Shown here: one piece after another, positions 39,129-48,353 of the stretch
Numbering within the stretch: position 1 is the stretch's first letter
How the letters are laid out: each line of letters begins with the position of its first letter
Assembly (NCBI GenBank): GCA_040399685.1
Contig: JBBART010000015.1
Coordinates: 1-64,000 of the forward strand
Reading direction: 5' to 3'
DNA length: 64,000 nt
DNA from: CAIQQQ01 sp040399685
Lineage (GTDB): Bacteria > Pseudomonadota > Alphaproteobacteria > Acetobacterales > Acetobacteraceae
Made by a program: the position numbers and the translations under genes
The notes under the pieces: model-generated
What the model was told of the DNA's origin: nothing
Database searches by the model: none
What the model saw: only the letters and a program-made list of their open reading frames with translations

Positions 39129-39920
39129 TCATCCGCCTTTCCGAATGCCCTGCCGCCGCGCGGCCGCAATCACGCCCCTCGGCAACGGAATCCGGCCAAA
39201 ATCAACAACCGGGCGCGGCACACGAACCCGCGGCTGCACCACCGGCGCCACCTCGGCCAGCACCGCCTCCCCCGCTGGCCGAGGCCGCAGCAGCGCAGCC
39301 TCCACCGCCAACATCCGGCACAACGGCCGCAAGATCCGCCCCGCCTGCGGCGCCGCCATCAACAGCGCCACCATCTCCGGCTGCGCCAGAATCACCCGCA
39401 ACTGCGACCCATATCCCGCCGCCCGATACAAGGCGATCCGCACCAGCCAGCCAAACCCACGCGGCAAACCCAACCCCAACGCACCCCGCGCCGGCCCACC
39501 ACCCCCAGCCCGCCCAACACCCTCCGCACGCGCCAAAACCCGCCATAGCCGCCCGGCCTGAAACCGCGCCGACAGCCGCTCCATATCCCCGCAAATCCCA
39601 CCCAACCGCCGATACAGCAGCATCATCAACGCCGGCCCCAAAAAACCCCAACCGCCCACAGCCCCACGCAACGCGCGGATCACCATCGACAGATCAAGAT
39701 ACGGGGAGGGAGATGCGGATAAATTCACCCACCAGCAAACACCACGCGACCTGGCCACATGCAACAAAAATCCCCCCGCCCGGCCTCCTGCCGAGATCAG
39801 GCGCACCACGATCATCGTGCGATCAACAACCTTCGGCATGTTCCTGAAAATCAGCGCCAATGCCTCAGCAATCGCGTTCAGCCACTGGGGCTCACACACA
39901 AGATGCAAGATTAATCTCAC
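39129..39920 (-). CDS. Hypothetical protein, Arg/Gly/Ala-rich, intact member of a duplicated pair
   Basis: A 263-residue protein with no recognised domain. It is rich in Leu, Arg, Gly and Ala. Notable parts are GVCWWVNLSASPSPYLDLSM (about 61-80), ALRGAVGGWGFLGPALMMLL, FGWLVRIALYRAAGYGSQLR and LLMAAPQAGRILRPLCRMLA. A damaged copy of the same gene lies at 41520-41949, so the frame is supported as coding by duplication. It starts with GTG at 39920. It may be membrane-associated through amphipathic helices. The function is unknown. Confidence 0.55.
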   Translation of the reverse strand: MRLILHLVCEPQWLNAIAEALALIFRNMPKVVDRTMIVVRLISAGGRAGGFLLHVARSRGVCWWVNLSASPSPYLDLSMVIRALRGAVGGWGFLGPALMMLLYRRLGGICGDMERLSARFQAGRLWRVLARAEGVGRAGGGGPARGALGLGLPRGFGWLVRIALYRAAGYGSQLRVILAQPEMVALLMAAPQAGRILRPLCRMLAVEAALLRPRPAGEAVLAEVAPVVQPRVRVPRPVVDFGRIPLPRGVIAAARRQGIRKGG

Positions 39921-40227
39921 GTGGTACTTTTATTTTAATATCAAAACAACAAGAACGCAACGAACTCCACAAACGGCTTTGACCAAGGTAGTCTTGATAT
40001 CAACCTAACGCGAATATCAGATGACTTTTTCTGCACTTTTTTGGACCAATACACCAAGGCAGCCCAACTTAAAAAATTTTCCTCCAGAAAACCCGATTCT
40101 GTTAAGTATATTAGGGAACGATTAACTTTTCCCCGATAAATCCAAAAAACAGGGTTGCGGGCCAGTTCATCGGGCTCTGCCCGAAGCGCCACCACCACAA
40201 GCCCATCTGAATCGGGGGAATACAGTC
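39921..40227. other. AT-rich intergenic region upstream of the chemoreceptor
   Basis: About 300 bp of clearly lower GC than its surroundings, rich in A and T runs (about 39930-40135). It separates the divergent hypothetical gene and the chemoreceptor gene and must hold the chemoreceptor promoter. An 85-codon minus-strand frame crosses it, but I do not believe it is a gene. Confidence 0.5.
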
Positions 40228-41514
40228 ATGTTTGCGCGCAAATCGGCCCACAACGAGATTCTGCAAAAAGCAGAATGGCTCGACACCTTGTGCATCCACG
40301 GCGGGGTCGGCTTGTGGGACGCCGTGCTGCACAACGGCGACGCAGCACACCCCCAATCACGATGGACATGGTCGCTACAATTCCGCCGCCTGCTCGGCTA
40401 CAGCACCGAAGCGGAATTTCCAAATGTCATGGCGAGCTGGTCTGACCGGCTGCACCCAGACGATGCCCCGGCAACCTTCGCCGCGTTCACCGCAACGTGC
40501 AAAACCGGCATCAGCTACGACGTCACCTACCGGCTCAAGGTGCGTGACGGTTCCTATCGCTGGTTCCGCGCCACGGGCGGCGTTGTGCTGAACGAGCAGA
40601 GGCACCCCCGCCGCGCGTGCGGCTCCTTGATGGATATTGATGCGGCGATGCGGGCTGAGGAGACGAAAAAAGCCTTGCTGCAAAAAGTGGTGGCGGATTT
40701 CCAGACACAGATCGGTGCGTTGGCACAGGCGCTTTCCGGCGGGTCCGCCGAGTTGGAAGCAACCGCCCGCGCAATGTCGGACACCGCAACCCAAACGAAT
40801 TCTTTGGCTGCGAATGTCGCATCCGCCGCAGAAACGGCAAGCCACGGGGTCGCCACGGTTGCAGCCGCGGCTGAGGAGCTGTCCACATCAATCAACGAAA
40901 TCAGCCGCCAGGTGAGCCACTCCTCGAAAATCACCGACTTGGCAGTTTCGGAAGCCCAGCGAACCAACACAATCGTGCTTGAACTTGCCAACAGCGCCGA
41001 GCAAATCGGCCTCGTTGTTGGACTCATTGCCAACATTGCCGGGCAAACCAACCTGCTGGCGCTGAATGCCACCATCGAGGCCGCCCGTGCCGGAGATGCC
41101 GGAAAGGGCTTTGCCGTCGTCGCCTCGGAAGTCAAAAACCTGGCAAGTCAGACCGCGAAGGCAACGGAGCAAATTGGCGGGCAAATTTCCCAAGTTCAGT
41201 CCGCGACGAGGGACGCCGTCAGTGCCATCAACAAAATCACCGCAACAATCGCAGAAGTGAGTTCAATTTCGATGGCGATTGCGACCGCTGTTACAGAACA
41301 AGGCAATGCAACGGCAGAAATTGCGCGCAATGTGCAGCACACATCCGTCTCAGCCCAGGAAGTGACTGTCAATATCTCAGGTGTGAGCCAGGCAGCGACC
41401 GAGACGGGGGCAGCAGCCGGCAAAGTGCTGAACGCCGCAGGCGGCCTGTCCCGGCAAGCCTCCTCGCTCACAAATGAGGTCAGCAACTTCATCGCTGAAA
41501 TTCAGGCCGCGTAG
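40228..41514 (+). CDS. Soluble methyl-accepting chemotaxis protein with a PAS sensor
   Basis: A 428-residue chemoreceptor without transmembrane segments, so a cytoplasmic receptor. A PAS domain of the PAS_3 type occupies about residues 20-135 (GVGLWDAVL, QFRRLLGY, RLHPDD, VRDGSYRWFRATGG). A long Ala/Ser-rich coiled coil follows, with the conserved signalling tip IANIAGQTNLLALNATIEAA around 275-295 and the adjoining FAVVASEVKNLASQTAKATEQI. No C-terminal CheR pentapeptide is seen. No other chemotaxis gene is in the window. The ligand or cofactor is not evident. Confidence 0.9.
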   Translation: MFARKSAHNEILQKAEWLDTLCIHGGVGLWDAVLHNGDAAHPQSRWTWSLQFRRLLGYSTEAEFPNVMASWSDRLHPDDAPATFAAFTATCKTGISYDVTYRLKVRDGSYRWFRATGGVVLNEQRHPRRACGSLMDIDAAMRAEETKKALLQKVVADFQTQIGALAQALSGGSAELEATARAMSDTATQTNSLAANVASAAETASHGVATVAAAAEELSTSINEISRQVSHSSKITDLAVSEAQRTNTIVLELANSAEQIGLVVGLIANIAGQTNLLALNATIEAARAGDAGKGFAVVASEVKNLASQTAKATEQIGGQISQVQSATRDAVSAINKITATIAEVSSISMAIATAVTEQGNATAEIARNVQHTSVSAQEVTVNISGVSQAATETGAAAGKVLNAAGGLSRQASSLTNEVSNFIAEIQAA

Positions 41515-41519
41515 GCTCC

Positions 41520-41949
41520 CCGTCGGTCCCGTTGGAAATCAGCATGGAGCCTGCCAGCCCCCTTCGGCGACGGAACCCGCCTAAAATCCAAAACCTTCCG
41601 CGCCCCGCGAACCCGAGACGCCACCATCCACCCGGGGCCGCAGCAACGCCATATCCACCGCCAACATCCGGCACACAGGCCGCAAAATCCGCCCAGCCTG
41701 TGGCGCCGCCATCAGCAGCGCCACAATCACCCCGCAACTGCGACCCAGATCCCGCCACCCGATACAAAGCCATCCGCACCAGCCACCGCATATCCCCGCA
41801 CGCCCCAACCACCCACGGCCCCACGCAAAGCGCAAATGACCGTCAACAGATCCGAACACGGGCAGGGAGATGCGGATGAATTCACCCACCAGCAAACACC
41901 ATGCGCCCCGGCCACCTGCAACAAAAATCCCGCCACGCCGGCCCCTCAT
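41520..41949 (-). pseudogene. Frameshifted, internally deleted copy of the 39129-39920 gene
   Basis: Three minus-strand frames together spell pieces of the 263-residue protein in the right order: GFLLQVAGAHGVCWWVNSSA and ALRGAVGGWG, then RWLVRMALYRVAGSGSQLR, then VALLMAAPQAGRILRPVCR followed by MLAVDMALLRPR. The central part (about 55 residues, including the Arg-rich stretch before FGWLVR) is missing, and at least two frameshifts are needed. The copy has the same orientation as the intact one, and the two flank the chemoreceptor gene. Confidence 0.75.
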
Positions 41950-42024
41950 GAACGATCAAGGGTCTTGCGCGACGATGTCATCTGACGAGACCAACCGACA
42001 AAAGCAGCTGACTGAACCTTCGTC

Positions 42025-42891
42025 TCAGAACGTCCCCACAAAACGTTCTGGCAACGGCCACAGAACGCGGCTCCAGATGTTCATTTCCGTCTTGTATTCA
42101 AGCTCCTCACGGCCGTGTGCCGACAGGCAGATGCGCTCCCGAAAGCGACGGTAGTGTTTGCAGGTTTCGTTCATCGCAACATCTTCAATCGCGGGCTTGG
42201 ACGACCAATGCAGAAAATCACCCAACACGGCTTCATCATTGACCTTGTGGGGGTGCTGGCCATCGATGGCATTGGTCCATTCGACCGATCGCCGTTTGAC
42301 CTGCCGGCGCAACGCGATCTCATAATCAACTTGCGCCAGATGCATGTTGAACAGACCGGCGAAGACCGGCGGGCCATCATACGAATGAAAGCCAGGCGAC
42401 CATTTGATCGGCTTGCGCATGACGAGCGGCTTGGCCATGGCAGCCGTCGGATAAATCCACCGCCGCTGGGCCGAAATCACGCCCTCGGGGTCCAGTGCAA
42501 CGTCATGGTTCATCCGGTGCAGCACATTCACCCCGAAAGCAGTCAAAACCTTATGCGGCGAAAGACGCAACAGCGTGATCAGATCGGGCGCGATCGCCGG
42601 GTCGACGACAAGCATTTCATCCACATCCGTATAAGCAAACGCATCATACCAGGTCAGCATCGAACTGCAGAACTCCGACAGGAACCTGCCACGTTTCGCC
42701 TCGTCCATCGGTGAACGCGGAATCCGCATCACGTTGACCCGACCGAGATTGTCCGTGCTGCCATCGTTGCTGCCATGATCCAGCACATAGCAGTTCTCCT
42801 CACCGACGGCAGCGGCATAGTGCCGTCGCCAGATCGGCAGGAAATCCGCCTCGTTGTAGACCATTGTGGCAACAGCGAGAGATTTCTGCAT
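42025..42891 (-). CDS. Glycosyltransferase family 2-type protein
   Basis: A 288-residue transferase-like protein: ATMVYNEADFLPIWRRHY at the N-terminus, LDHGSNDGSTDNL, and the metal-binding type motif FAYTDVDEMLVVDP. This is the pattern of the glyco_tranf_2_4 / GT92-like group that adds sugars to surface glycans. No transmembrane segment is seen. It is the last of four minus-strand genes spaced 50-75 bp apart. Confidence 0.75.
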   Translation of the reverse strand: MQKSLAVATMVYNEADFLPIWRRHYAAAVGEENCYVLDHGSNDGSTDNLGRVNVMRIPRSPMDEAKRGRFLSEFCSSMLTWYDAFAYTDVDEMLVVDPAIAPDLITLLRLSPHKVLTAFGVNVLHRMNHDVALDPEGVISAQRRWIYPTAAMAKPLVMRKPIKWSPGFHSYDGPPVFAGLFNMHLAQVDYEIALRRQVKRRSVEWTNAIDGQHPHKVNDEAVLGDFLHWSSKPAIEDVAMNETCKHYRRFRERICLSAHGREELEYKTEMNIWSRVLWPLPERFVGTF

Positions 42892-42965
42892 GGTGATGGT
42901 GCTGGCCTGTTCTGTGTGGTCACGTGCGTTGGATGCGGCTTTGGCAAAGCCGCCGGGAGGCCTGC

Positions 42966-44138
42966 TCAGTCCATGCTGTCAAGCGCTGCGGTCAATTGCT
43001 CAGGCGTTATGCTGTATGATGCGTTCCAGTCGAGTTCCGGACGTTCGGCTGTCGGCACATGCGTGCCAATCAGGTATCCAAATTTTAGACCCGTTACGCC
43101 GGCGACCGACCAGAATGCAGGCTGGACGCAAGCTTGGTTGAAAATCTCCAACACTTTCGTCCCAGGCCTGCAAAACAGGATATTGGTCAGCCCGGCGCCA
43201 TGCTCGGCAACCACATGTGTCGCTCCCTGCATCGCGGCAATTTGTTCGACGAGTGTCATCGCATCCGGAACAAGGATCTTATAGCCACGTCGCAGGATCA
43301 GATCCTGCAACGCCTCAAAATTAGCAAGCTGGCGCAACCCGGTCTGGCGATGGATGAACAGCCGATCGCCATACGCAGAAACCGACGGTGCCATCCGCGA
43401 GGCCCGCGCGACCAGGGTCCTGGCAACATCATGCACGTAAGGCGGCACGCTCCAAAGGTCGGTGGAACTCATCAGCAGCACGCTCTGGAAATGAAGGACT
43501 TCATCGCTTTGGATCGTGATGATCGACTCGTTGGCGATCCCCAGCAACTGGATTGTCTGATCCTGAAATGACCCTGGCTCGAATTGCGGCAACACAATTT
43601 TAACGTGCCCGCCGGCAGAAAACCGCTCCGCGAAAACGGCCAGCTTGGGAACGCTCTCCTGCAGCCAATGCGCGTAGTTCCGCCAAGAGCCGGTAAAACC
43701 AATCATACACTGCAATTTGGCCGGGGCGCACCGCGCCTGCATCGTGCGCTTGAGAACAATACTCTCAGTTGCAACCATGCTCTCGGTCACTGAGTCGGGG
43801 TGCCAGTACATGATGTGCCGAATACTGTCACGGACCACCTGACCGGCCTGCAACACAATACCGTCCGTGCCAATCAAGCACACGTCAGGGACCCGGCAAA
43901 CGCCCAACCTGTCCGTGGCATACGTCCTGAACTGCTGCTCCTCCATAACATGCGCGAAGGGAGCAAGCGTGCCGTCGCTGGGAGAGGTGATCAGAAAATC
44001 CGGTCGCACGACGGCCGCGCGGTCCGCGATATGCAGCACGATCTTGGCGACACCGGTCTCGATATAGGTCTCCAGGAAATGTCCGGTCTCCGGAGTTTGC
44101 CGGACAACAGGGGCCAAAGACGAGATTTCGGCCTGCAT
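42966..44138 (-). CDS. Glycosyltransferase family 61 protein
   Basis: A 390-residue GT61/DUF563-type transferase. Signatures are GFTGSWRNYAHWLQESVPKL (central, N-Y-x-H-W), RLFIHRQTGLRQLANFEAL and VVAEHGAGLTNILFCRPGTKVLEI near the C-terminus (quoted here as motif around GAGLTN). Bacterial members act on capsule or lipopolysaccharide side chains. The ATG at 44138 is preferred to an upstream GTG (44171); neither has a strong ribosome binding site. Confidence 0.8.
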   Translation of the reverse strand: MQAEISSLAPVVRQTPETGHFLETYIETGVAKIVLHIADRAAVVRPDFLITSPSDGTLAPFAHVMEEQQFRTYATDRLGVCRVPDVCLIGTDGIVLQAGQVVRDSIRHIMYWHPDSVTESMVATESIVLKRTMQARCAPAKLQCMIGFTGSWRNYAHWLQESVPKLAVFAERFSAGGHVKIVLPQFEPGSFQDQTIQLLGIANESIITIQSDEVLHFQSVLLMSSTDLWSVPPYVHDVARTLVARASRMAPSVSAYGDRLFIHRQTGLRQLANFEALQDLILRRGYKILVPDAMTLVEQIAAMQGATHVVAEHGAGLTNILFCRPGTKVLEIFNQACVQPAFWSVAGVTGLKFGYLIGTHVPTAERPELDWNASYSITPEQLTAALDSMD

Positions 44139-44201
44139 CACATCAGTCCGAAACGTTGCCAGGCAGCGCACCCGGCGATGAAAGGCCCATCGAGCATCGG
44201 A

Positions 44202-45059
44202 TCATGCCTCCTGACGACGTTCATTGAAGTGCCATTCTGCGATGTCGATATGCCACCGATCCGTGGGCACCGTTGCCAGGCCATGAATGGCAACGCTTGC
44301 AATGACGGTGGTCGCGCCGCACCGCGCCAAATATGAAAAGTCCATATCATGGCTGCAGACAAAATGAACCTCGCAAAAACACAATGCCAGAACGGCCAGC
44401 AACGAAATACGGTTGGCGAACAAAAAACCATCATCAAATATAACGATCGCACCGTCCTCCGCCGTCGGCGGACGACATCCATAGGCAATTCGCGCCCCGA
44501 TTTCCGGCACAGGTTCGTTGTCGCCGGACACATCGCGGCAAGCCTGCCAAACGTTGTTCGAATCCGCCACCATCGCGGTCTGTGCAACAGCCTCGGCAGA
44601 GCGTTCGGTCATTCCCTTCAGCGCGCCGATTCCTGCCAAAGCCTGCAACAGCGAGCGGCCAACCGCCTCTCCAGTCACATCCGCCCAGCCGAAACCAGCG
44701 ACCGGGGCCCATTCCACTCCAACCGGCCCGGACCTCAGAACCGCGGACAGATCAACAACGCGCTGTCCCACACCCGCCTGGCGGGATGCCTCCAACAGCC
44801 GTGTTGCAGGGCAATTTTCGGGGTAGCCAACCGAAAGGGGGAAAAACTCGGGGCAGACGCTGAAATGTGACGGCGCGATGGCCTGCAGGAAGAACACCGA
44901 ATATCCCCCCAGAAGCGCCGACCGCTCTACAATCCGCATGGTCCACGCCTCAACGCTCGCGGCGGGAAGCGATGCCGCGCCTTCGCTGAGTCCAATGAGC
45001 GCTGTCGTCTCGGCAGCAGGATAGACCCATCCGTTCGCGCCGATGAAATGTTCAACCAT
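44202..45059 (-). CDS. Unknown protein, possibly AlgX/AlgJ-like SGNH type
   Basis: A 285-residue protein in the glycan cluster. Its first 120 residues (FIGANGWVYP, a YSVFFLQAIAPSHFSVCPEF segment, then RVVDLSAVL) follow the pattern of AlgX/AlgJ SGNH-like polysaccharide O-acetyltransferases, where a GKDGWLF-type start is followed by a PsK/H-type strand. The second half (AIVIFDDGF...CSHDMDFSYL) is consistent with an active-site-like D-x-x-H arrangement, but I cannot place the triad with certainty. No signal peptide is seen, unlike AlgJ/AlgX. I chose ATG 45059, which has AGGA upstream. The family assignment is tentative. Confidence 0.45.
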   Translation of the reverse strand: MVEHFIGANGWVYPAAETTALIGLSEGAASLPAASVEAWTMRIVERSALLGGYSVFFLQAIAPSHFSVCPEFFPLSVGYPENCPATRLLEASRQAGVGQRVVDLSAVLRSGPVGVEWAPVAGFGWADVTGEAVGRSLLQALAGIGALKGMTERSAEAVAQTAMVADSNNVWQACRDVSGDNEPVPEIGARIAYGCRPPTAEDGAIVIFDDGFLFANRISLLAVLALCFCEVHFVCSHDMDFSYLARCGATTVIASVAIHGLATVPTDRWHIDIAEWHFNERRQEA

Positions 45060-45111
45060 CGCTATATCCTGCAGGGCCACCGCAATGTCGTGTCGATGAC
45101 GCTTCTCATCA

Positions 45112-46434
45112 TCAAGCGCACCGCATGCGGATCTCGTTCATCTTGGCATGGGAAATCTTGCACCATGCGTCCTTCATGCCCTCATGTGCTGCCGCCACGT
45201 CCTCTAACGGGACCGCGTGGTTCACAGGGAACAGAAAGAACTCATAGCGCGGATCGCCAATCGGAAGAAGATCAACCTTGGGATATTGCAACGGATTAAG
45301 AATACCGTCGACCGGCATATAAACGCGCTTGGCATTTGAAAGCCAGGCCGCCGCCCAGGAGAACGTGCTGACAGATGTCACAAGGCTGCTCGCCCGGCGC
45401 ATCACCTCGAAATCCCACATCGGCCCCTGCGTTTCGAGGAACAGGGCGGTCGGGAACGCCTCACGCAACGAATCGGTGTAGAGATTGGCTTCAAGCTGCC
45501 CCATGAAAACCGGGGAAAGCCCGGTCGCCTCGACAATAAACTTATAAAAATCAACCGGAATCAACACGTAATCAGCGAAACGACCCGTCACCACGTCGCC
45601 ACTTCGAACGTTGATCACCAAAAATCTCTCATCAAAGACCGGCACGCCATGCAGATCCGACGTGAGGATCGATTTATACACATCGACGGGAAGAAAATTT
45701 TCCATCCGCTGGCCATAGCCGCGATAAACGACCCTGCTGCCAGGATGCGTCGCCAGGAACTGGCTGACCGAAAACATGTCGATGCTCTGCTCATCGCCCA
45801 CGACCAGGTCGCTCCATCCGGGCACGTGCGACCCCGTAGAACGCCCCCATTCGTCCAGGTCCACGCCAGACATGGCGCAATCGCCGGCCTTGTTTGCAAC
45901 CGCAAGCGCCAGCATGAAAAGAATCATGCGGTTGCCCAGATTGCCCTTGGACTGAACATGGAAACACGACATCGTACCGGGCGGAAATTGTGCCTCGGAT
46001 GGAATTTCAGAATCGATTCCAACCAGGGCAAGCGTCCAGATCGACAACGCCAGCGCCTGCGGACGTCCATCCTCATCAGCCTGCATGACCGGGTCCGGAT
46101 GAAGGAACTCAATCTCCAGCAAACGATCGACCGACACCAGTTCACCGGGAATGCTGAATCGCAGCTCCGCCATGTTGTCGAGCGTCTGTTCCAGCAAGGT
46201 TGTGCCAGCAACGCGGACAAGGATCTTCTGGCTAGGATAACGCCCGGTCGGCCAGAACGGCCCAACAACCGCCACGACATCAAAAGAGCGGCAACGCCGG
46301 GGCGGTGGAGGCAGACTCACCACGCTTCGCTCGCCGATCATCCATCGCCCGAACGGAACGCAATCGCCCCATCCCTCTCCAATGATTCTATCGCTGGCGG
46401 AAAGATCGGAAAAATTTATCTCGTATTGGCACAT
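45112..46434 (-). CDS. GT11-like glycosyltransferase with an N-terminal extra domain
   Basis: A 440-residue protein. The C-terminal 290 residues carry the alpha-1,2-fucosyltransferase (GT11)-type landmarks GNLGNRMILFMLALAVA, FLVINVRSGDVV (the HxRRGD region, altered) and SVSTFSWAAAWLSNAKRVYMP (serine/tryptophan motif near the C-terminus). The N-terminal 150 residues form a beta-rich domain (WGDCVPFGRWMIGERSV...) of unknown type. The sugar donor is uncertain because the first His/Arg of the RGD motif differs. It is the first gene of the four-gene cluster. Confidence 0.6.
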   Translation of the reverse strand: MCQYEINFSDLSASDRIIGEGWGDCVPFGRWMIGERSVVSLPPPPRRCRSFDVVAVVGPFWPTGRYPSQKILVRVAGTTLLEQTLDNMAELRFSIPGELVSVDRLLEIEFLHPDPVMQADEDGRPQALALSIWTLALVGIDSEIPSEAQFPPGTMSCFHVQSKGNLGNRMILFMLALAVANKAGDCAMSGVDLDEWGRSTGSHVPGWSDLVVGDEQSIDMFSVSQFLATHPGSRVVYRGYGQRMENFLPVDVYKSILTSDLHGVPVFDERFLVINVRSGDVVTGRFADYVLIPVDFYKFIVEATGLSPVFMGQLEANLYTDSLREAFPTALFLETQGPMWDFEVMRRASSLVTSVSTFSWAAAWLSNAKRVYMPVDGILNPLQYPKVDLLPIGDPRYEFFLFPVNHAVPLEDVAAAHEGMKDAWCKISHAKMNEIRMRCA

Positions 46435-46524
46435 TCAAATTCACCTAATACGCGGCGCCAGAAACAGGCTTTTCGATACACCGACCGAGCAGCCGAGACG
46501 TTCTAGATGGCAGAAATATCAAAA

Positions 46525-46562
46525 TTCAGCCCCTTTTTGCAACATCGCAAAAAGGGGCTGAA
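46525..46562 (-). terminator. Terminator-like hairpin after mlaC
   Basis: A 14-bp perfect stem (46527-46540 with 46547-46560, extendable by 2 bp) with a 6-nt loop. On the minus strand it is followed by AATTTTGATA. It lies about 50 bp below the mlaC stop codon and separates it from the glycan cluster. Confidence 0.65.
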
Positions 46563-46612
46563 TGAAACAAAATCGCGGCTCGCTGTGGCCTCCAACCCGG
46601 CCAGAGGCCTCC

Positions 46613-47260
46613 TCAGCCCGTCGCCGCCTGCTGCTTCAACGCATCAATCAACGCCCGCACGCTGTTGTTATTCCGCGACAGATAGGACGCATAATCGTTC
46701 CGCTGCGTCAGGCGCAGGCTCGTGCCTTCCGCAATCACGTCCACAATCCGCAACTCGCCGCTCTCGGCGTTCACCAGCCAATCAACGCGGCTTGGGGCAG
46801 AGTTGGGCCGCGTGACGGTGGTGGTCACAGCCACGCCATCCTCACGCGGCACGGTGCGCACCAGCGTGATGGAAACACCCTGGTAGTCGCCAACCTTGCC
46901 CGTGATGTTTTGCACCAGCACGCGGTGGAACAGGTCGATATACTCCGCCTGCTCCGCCGGGCTCGCAAGACGCCAGAAGCGACCGAGGCAGAAGCGGCCA
47001 ACAGAGTTCACATCCACCGCACGGTCGATGATGGTCTGCAGCGCCGAGGCCTTGTCCTTGGTCGAGTTGCCGCTGTTCACAGCCGCGGTCAGCTCACGCA
47101 CGGTCTTTTCAATAAAGACCGCCGCCTGCTCCGCCGGCTGCGCCTGGGCTGCCCGCGTCAGAGGCAATGCCGCCAGGGCGATGAAAGCGCTTCCAAGAAG
47201 GCTGCGCCGGGTAAGATCATTCAACATGGGTTGGGGTGCCGTTTCGAATTCGGGATTCAT
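46613..47260 (-). CDS. mlaC: MlaC-family phospholipid-binding periplasmic protein
   Basis: Ttg2D/MlaC-type lipid carrier of 215 residues, shuttling phospholipids between outer and inner membrane. An N-terminal export signal with LTRRSLLGSAF and a hydrophobic core suggests a Tat-like peptide. The mature body (FLGRFW-like FCLGRFWRLASPAEQAEY, VDWLVNAESGELRIVDV) is typical. The ATG at 47260 overlaps the mlaA stop as ATGA. A second ATG at 47227 begins closer to the twin-Arg motif and is possible. No mlaDEF genes are nearby. Confidence 0.85.
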   Translation of the reverse strand: MNPEFETAPQPMLNDLTRRSLLGSAFIALAALPLTRAAQAQPAEQAAVFIEKTVRELTAAVNSGNSTKDKASALQTIIDRAVDVNSVGRFCLGRFWRLASPAEQAEYIDLFHRVLVQNITGKVGDYQGVSITLVRTVPREDGVAVTTTVTRPNSAPSRVDWLVNAESGELRIVDVIAEGTSLRLTQRNDYASYLSRNNNSVRALIDALKQQAATG

Positions 47261-48093
47261 GGCTTGGTTGCTCCCACCGGAGTTGCGGGCGAAGCGGCGG
47301 GTGCCACAGACGAGAACCACGCAGGAACAGTGGCCTGATCGCCTTCACGCACCGTATCAATCTGCGATGCGCGGCGCTGACGATAGAGGCTGCGGATCGT
47401 GGCATAAGGGTCCAGCGCCTGGCTGGTGATCTTGTCGAGGTCGTCCAGCACCGCGGCCCGCGCATCAAGGGCCGACAGGCCGGTTTTGGAATAGCCGAGC
47501 GCATCCACCGTCGGTCCGCGACCAATCCAGGACAGCGGGTTCACAACATAATCCACACCCATACCCGTGGCCTCACGCGGGCTGGAGGGCCCAAAGATCG
47601 GCAGGAACAAATACGGGCCGTTGGGAATACCCCACAACGCCAAGGTAATGCCGCCATCGCTGTCATGGTCCGGCCAGCCCAGATCGCTGGCCACGTCAAA
47701 CACGCCGCCAACACCCACGGTGGTGTTCAACAGCAGCCGCATGAGGGAATCACCGGCCCGACGCGGCCTGGCTTCTAACATGTCGTTAAAAAGCTGCACC
47801 GGCGTGCCAAGATTCACCAGAACATTATGCGTGTGGCTGCGCACAGTTTCGGGAAGCACGGCGCGATACCCAATCGCCAAGGGGCGCAGCACAACCTTGT
47901 CGATGCCGTTGTTGACGGCATAAAATACCCGATTCGTCGGCTCCAGCGGGTCATTCGTCTCACGAAAATCAGCAAGCGCGTCCGGATCACTGGCCGGCGG
48001 CGGCGTTGCGCAGGCCGACAAAAACAGCGGACCCGCCACTGTGACTGCGAGAGCAAGCCAGGATAGCTTTTGACGACGTGGAGACACTGGCAT
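47257..48093 (-). CDS. mlaA: MlaA (VacJ) outer-membrane lipoprotein
   Basis: Outer-membrane component of the phospholipid retrograde transport system (278 residues). A lipoprotein signal with lipobox LSAC (Cys28) is followed by NDPLEPTNRVFYAVNNGID, the hallmark VacJ motif, and GVGGVFDVASDLGWP, GPYLFLPIFGPSSPREATG. The C-terminal 30 residues are Pro/Ala-rich. mlaA and mlaC overlap by 4 bases, so they form a two-gene operon. The 260-bp gap to metF holds divergent promoters. Confidence 0.92.
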   Translation of the reverse strand: MPVSPRRQKLSWLALAVTVAGPLFLSACATPPPASDPDALADFRETNDPLEPTNRVFYAVNNGIDKVVLRPLAIGYRAVLPETVRSHTHNVLVNLGTPVQLFNDMLEARPRRAGDSLMRLLLNTTVGVGGVFDVASDLGWPDHDSDGGITLALWGIPNGPYLFLPIFGPSSPREATGMGVDYVVNPLSWIGRGPTVDALGYSKTGLSALDARAAVLDDLDKITSQALDPYATIRSLYRQRRASQIDTVREGDQATVPAWFSSVAPAASPATPVGATKP

Positions 48094-48307
48094 GGAGATC
48101 CTTGCGGAAAAAGCAGATCGCGATCGTCGGGTGGCACGAATAAGAAAGTCTCGCTACCGGCGCATGGTGAGGCTTCTATCACTCTCAAGCCGCAACGTCA
48201 TGCTCCTTGCAACCCATACGCGGGTGAACGAATTGTCATAACCACTCAAAACCCCACACGTTCCTTATTTTGGCGCGCAACGAGGGCTTGCCCATAATTT
48301 TTATACC

Positions 48308-48327
48308 TCATAAACATATCTTTATGA
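48308..48327 (+). promoter_or_regulatory. Candidate operator of an ArsR-type methionine regulator upstream of metF
   Basis: A 20-bp near-palindrome TCATAAA-CATATC-TTTATGA has 7-bp perfect arms. From memory it resembles the ATAAAGATATCTTTAT-type sites of the SahR/SamR regulators, which control metF in other proteobacteria. It overlaps the ATG at 48324, which argues that translation begins further down at 48354. I have not verified the motif. Confidence 0.4.
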
Positions 48328-48353
48328 ACAACAGCACCACGACAGCAGGGGCG

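Noticed and set aside
39941..40198. 85-codon minus-strand frame in the AT-rich gap
   Set aside because: No ribosome binding site, no motif, and composition matches random AT-rich DNA; treated as intergenic.
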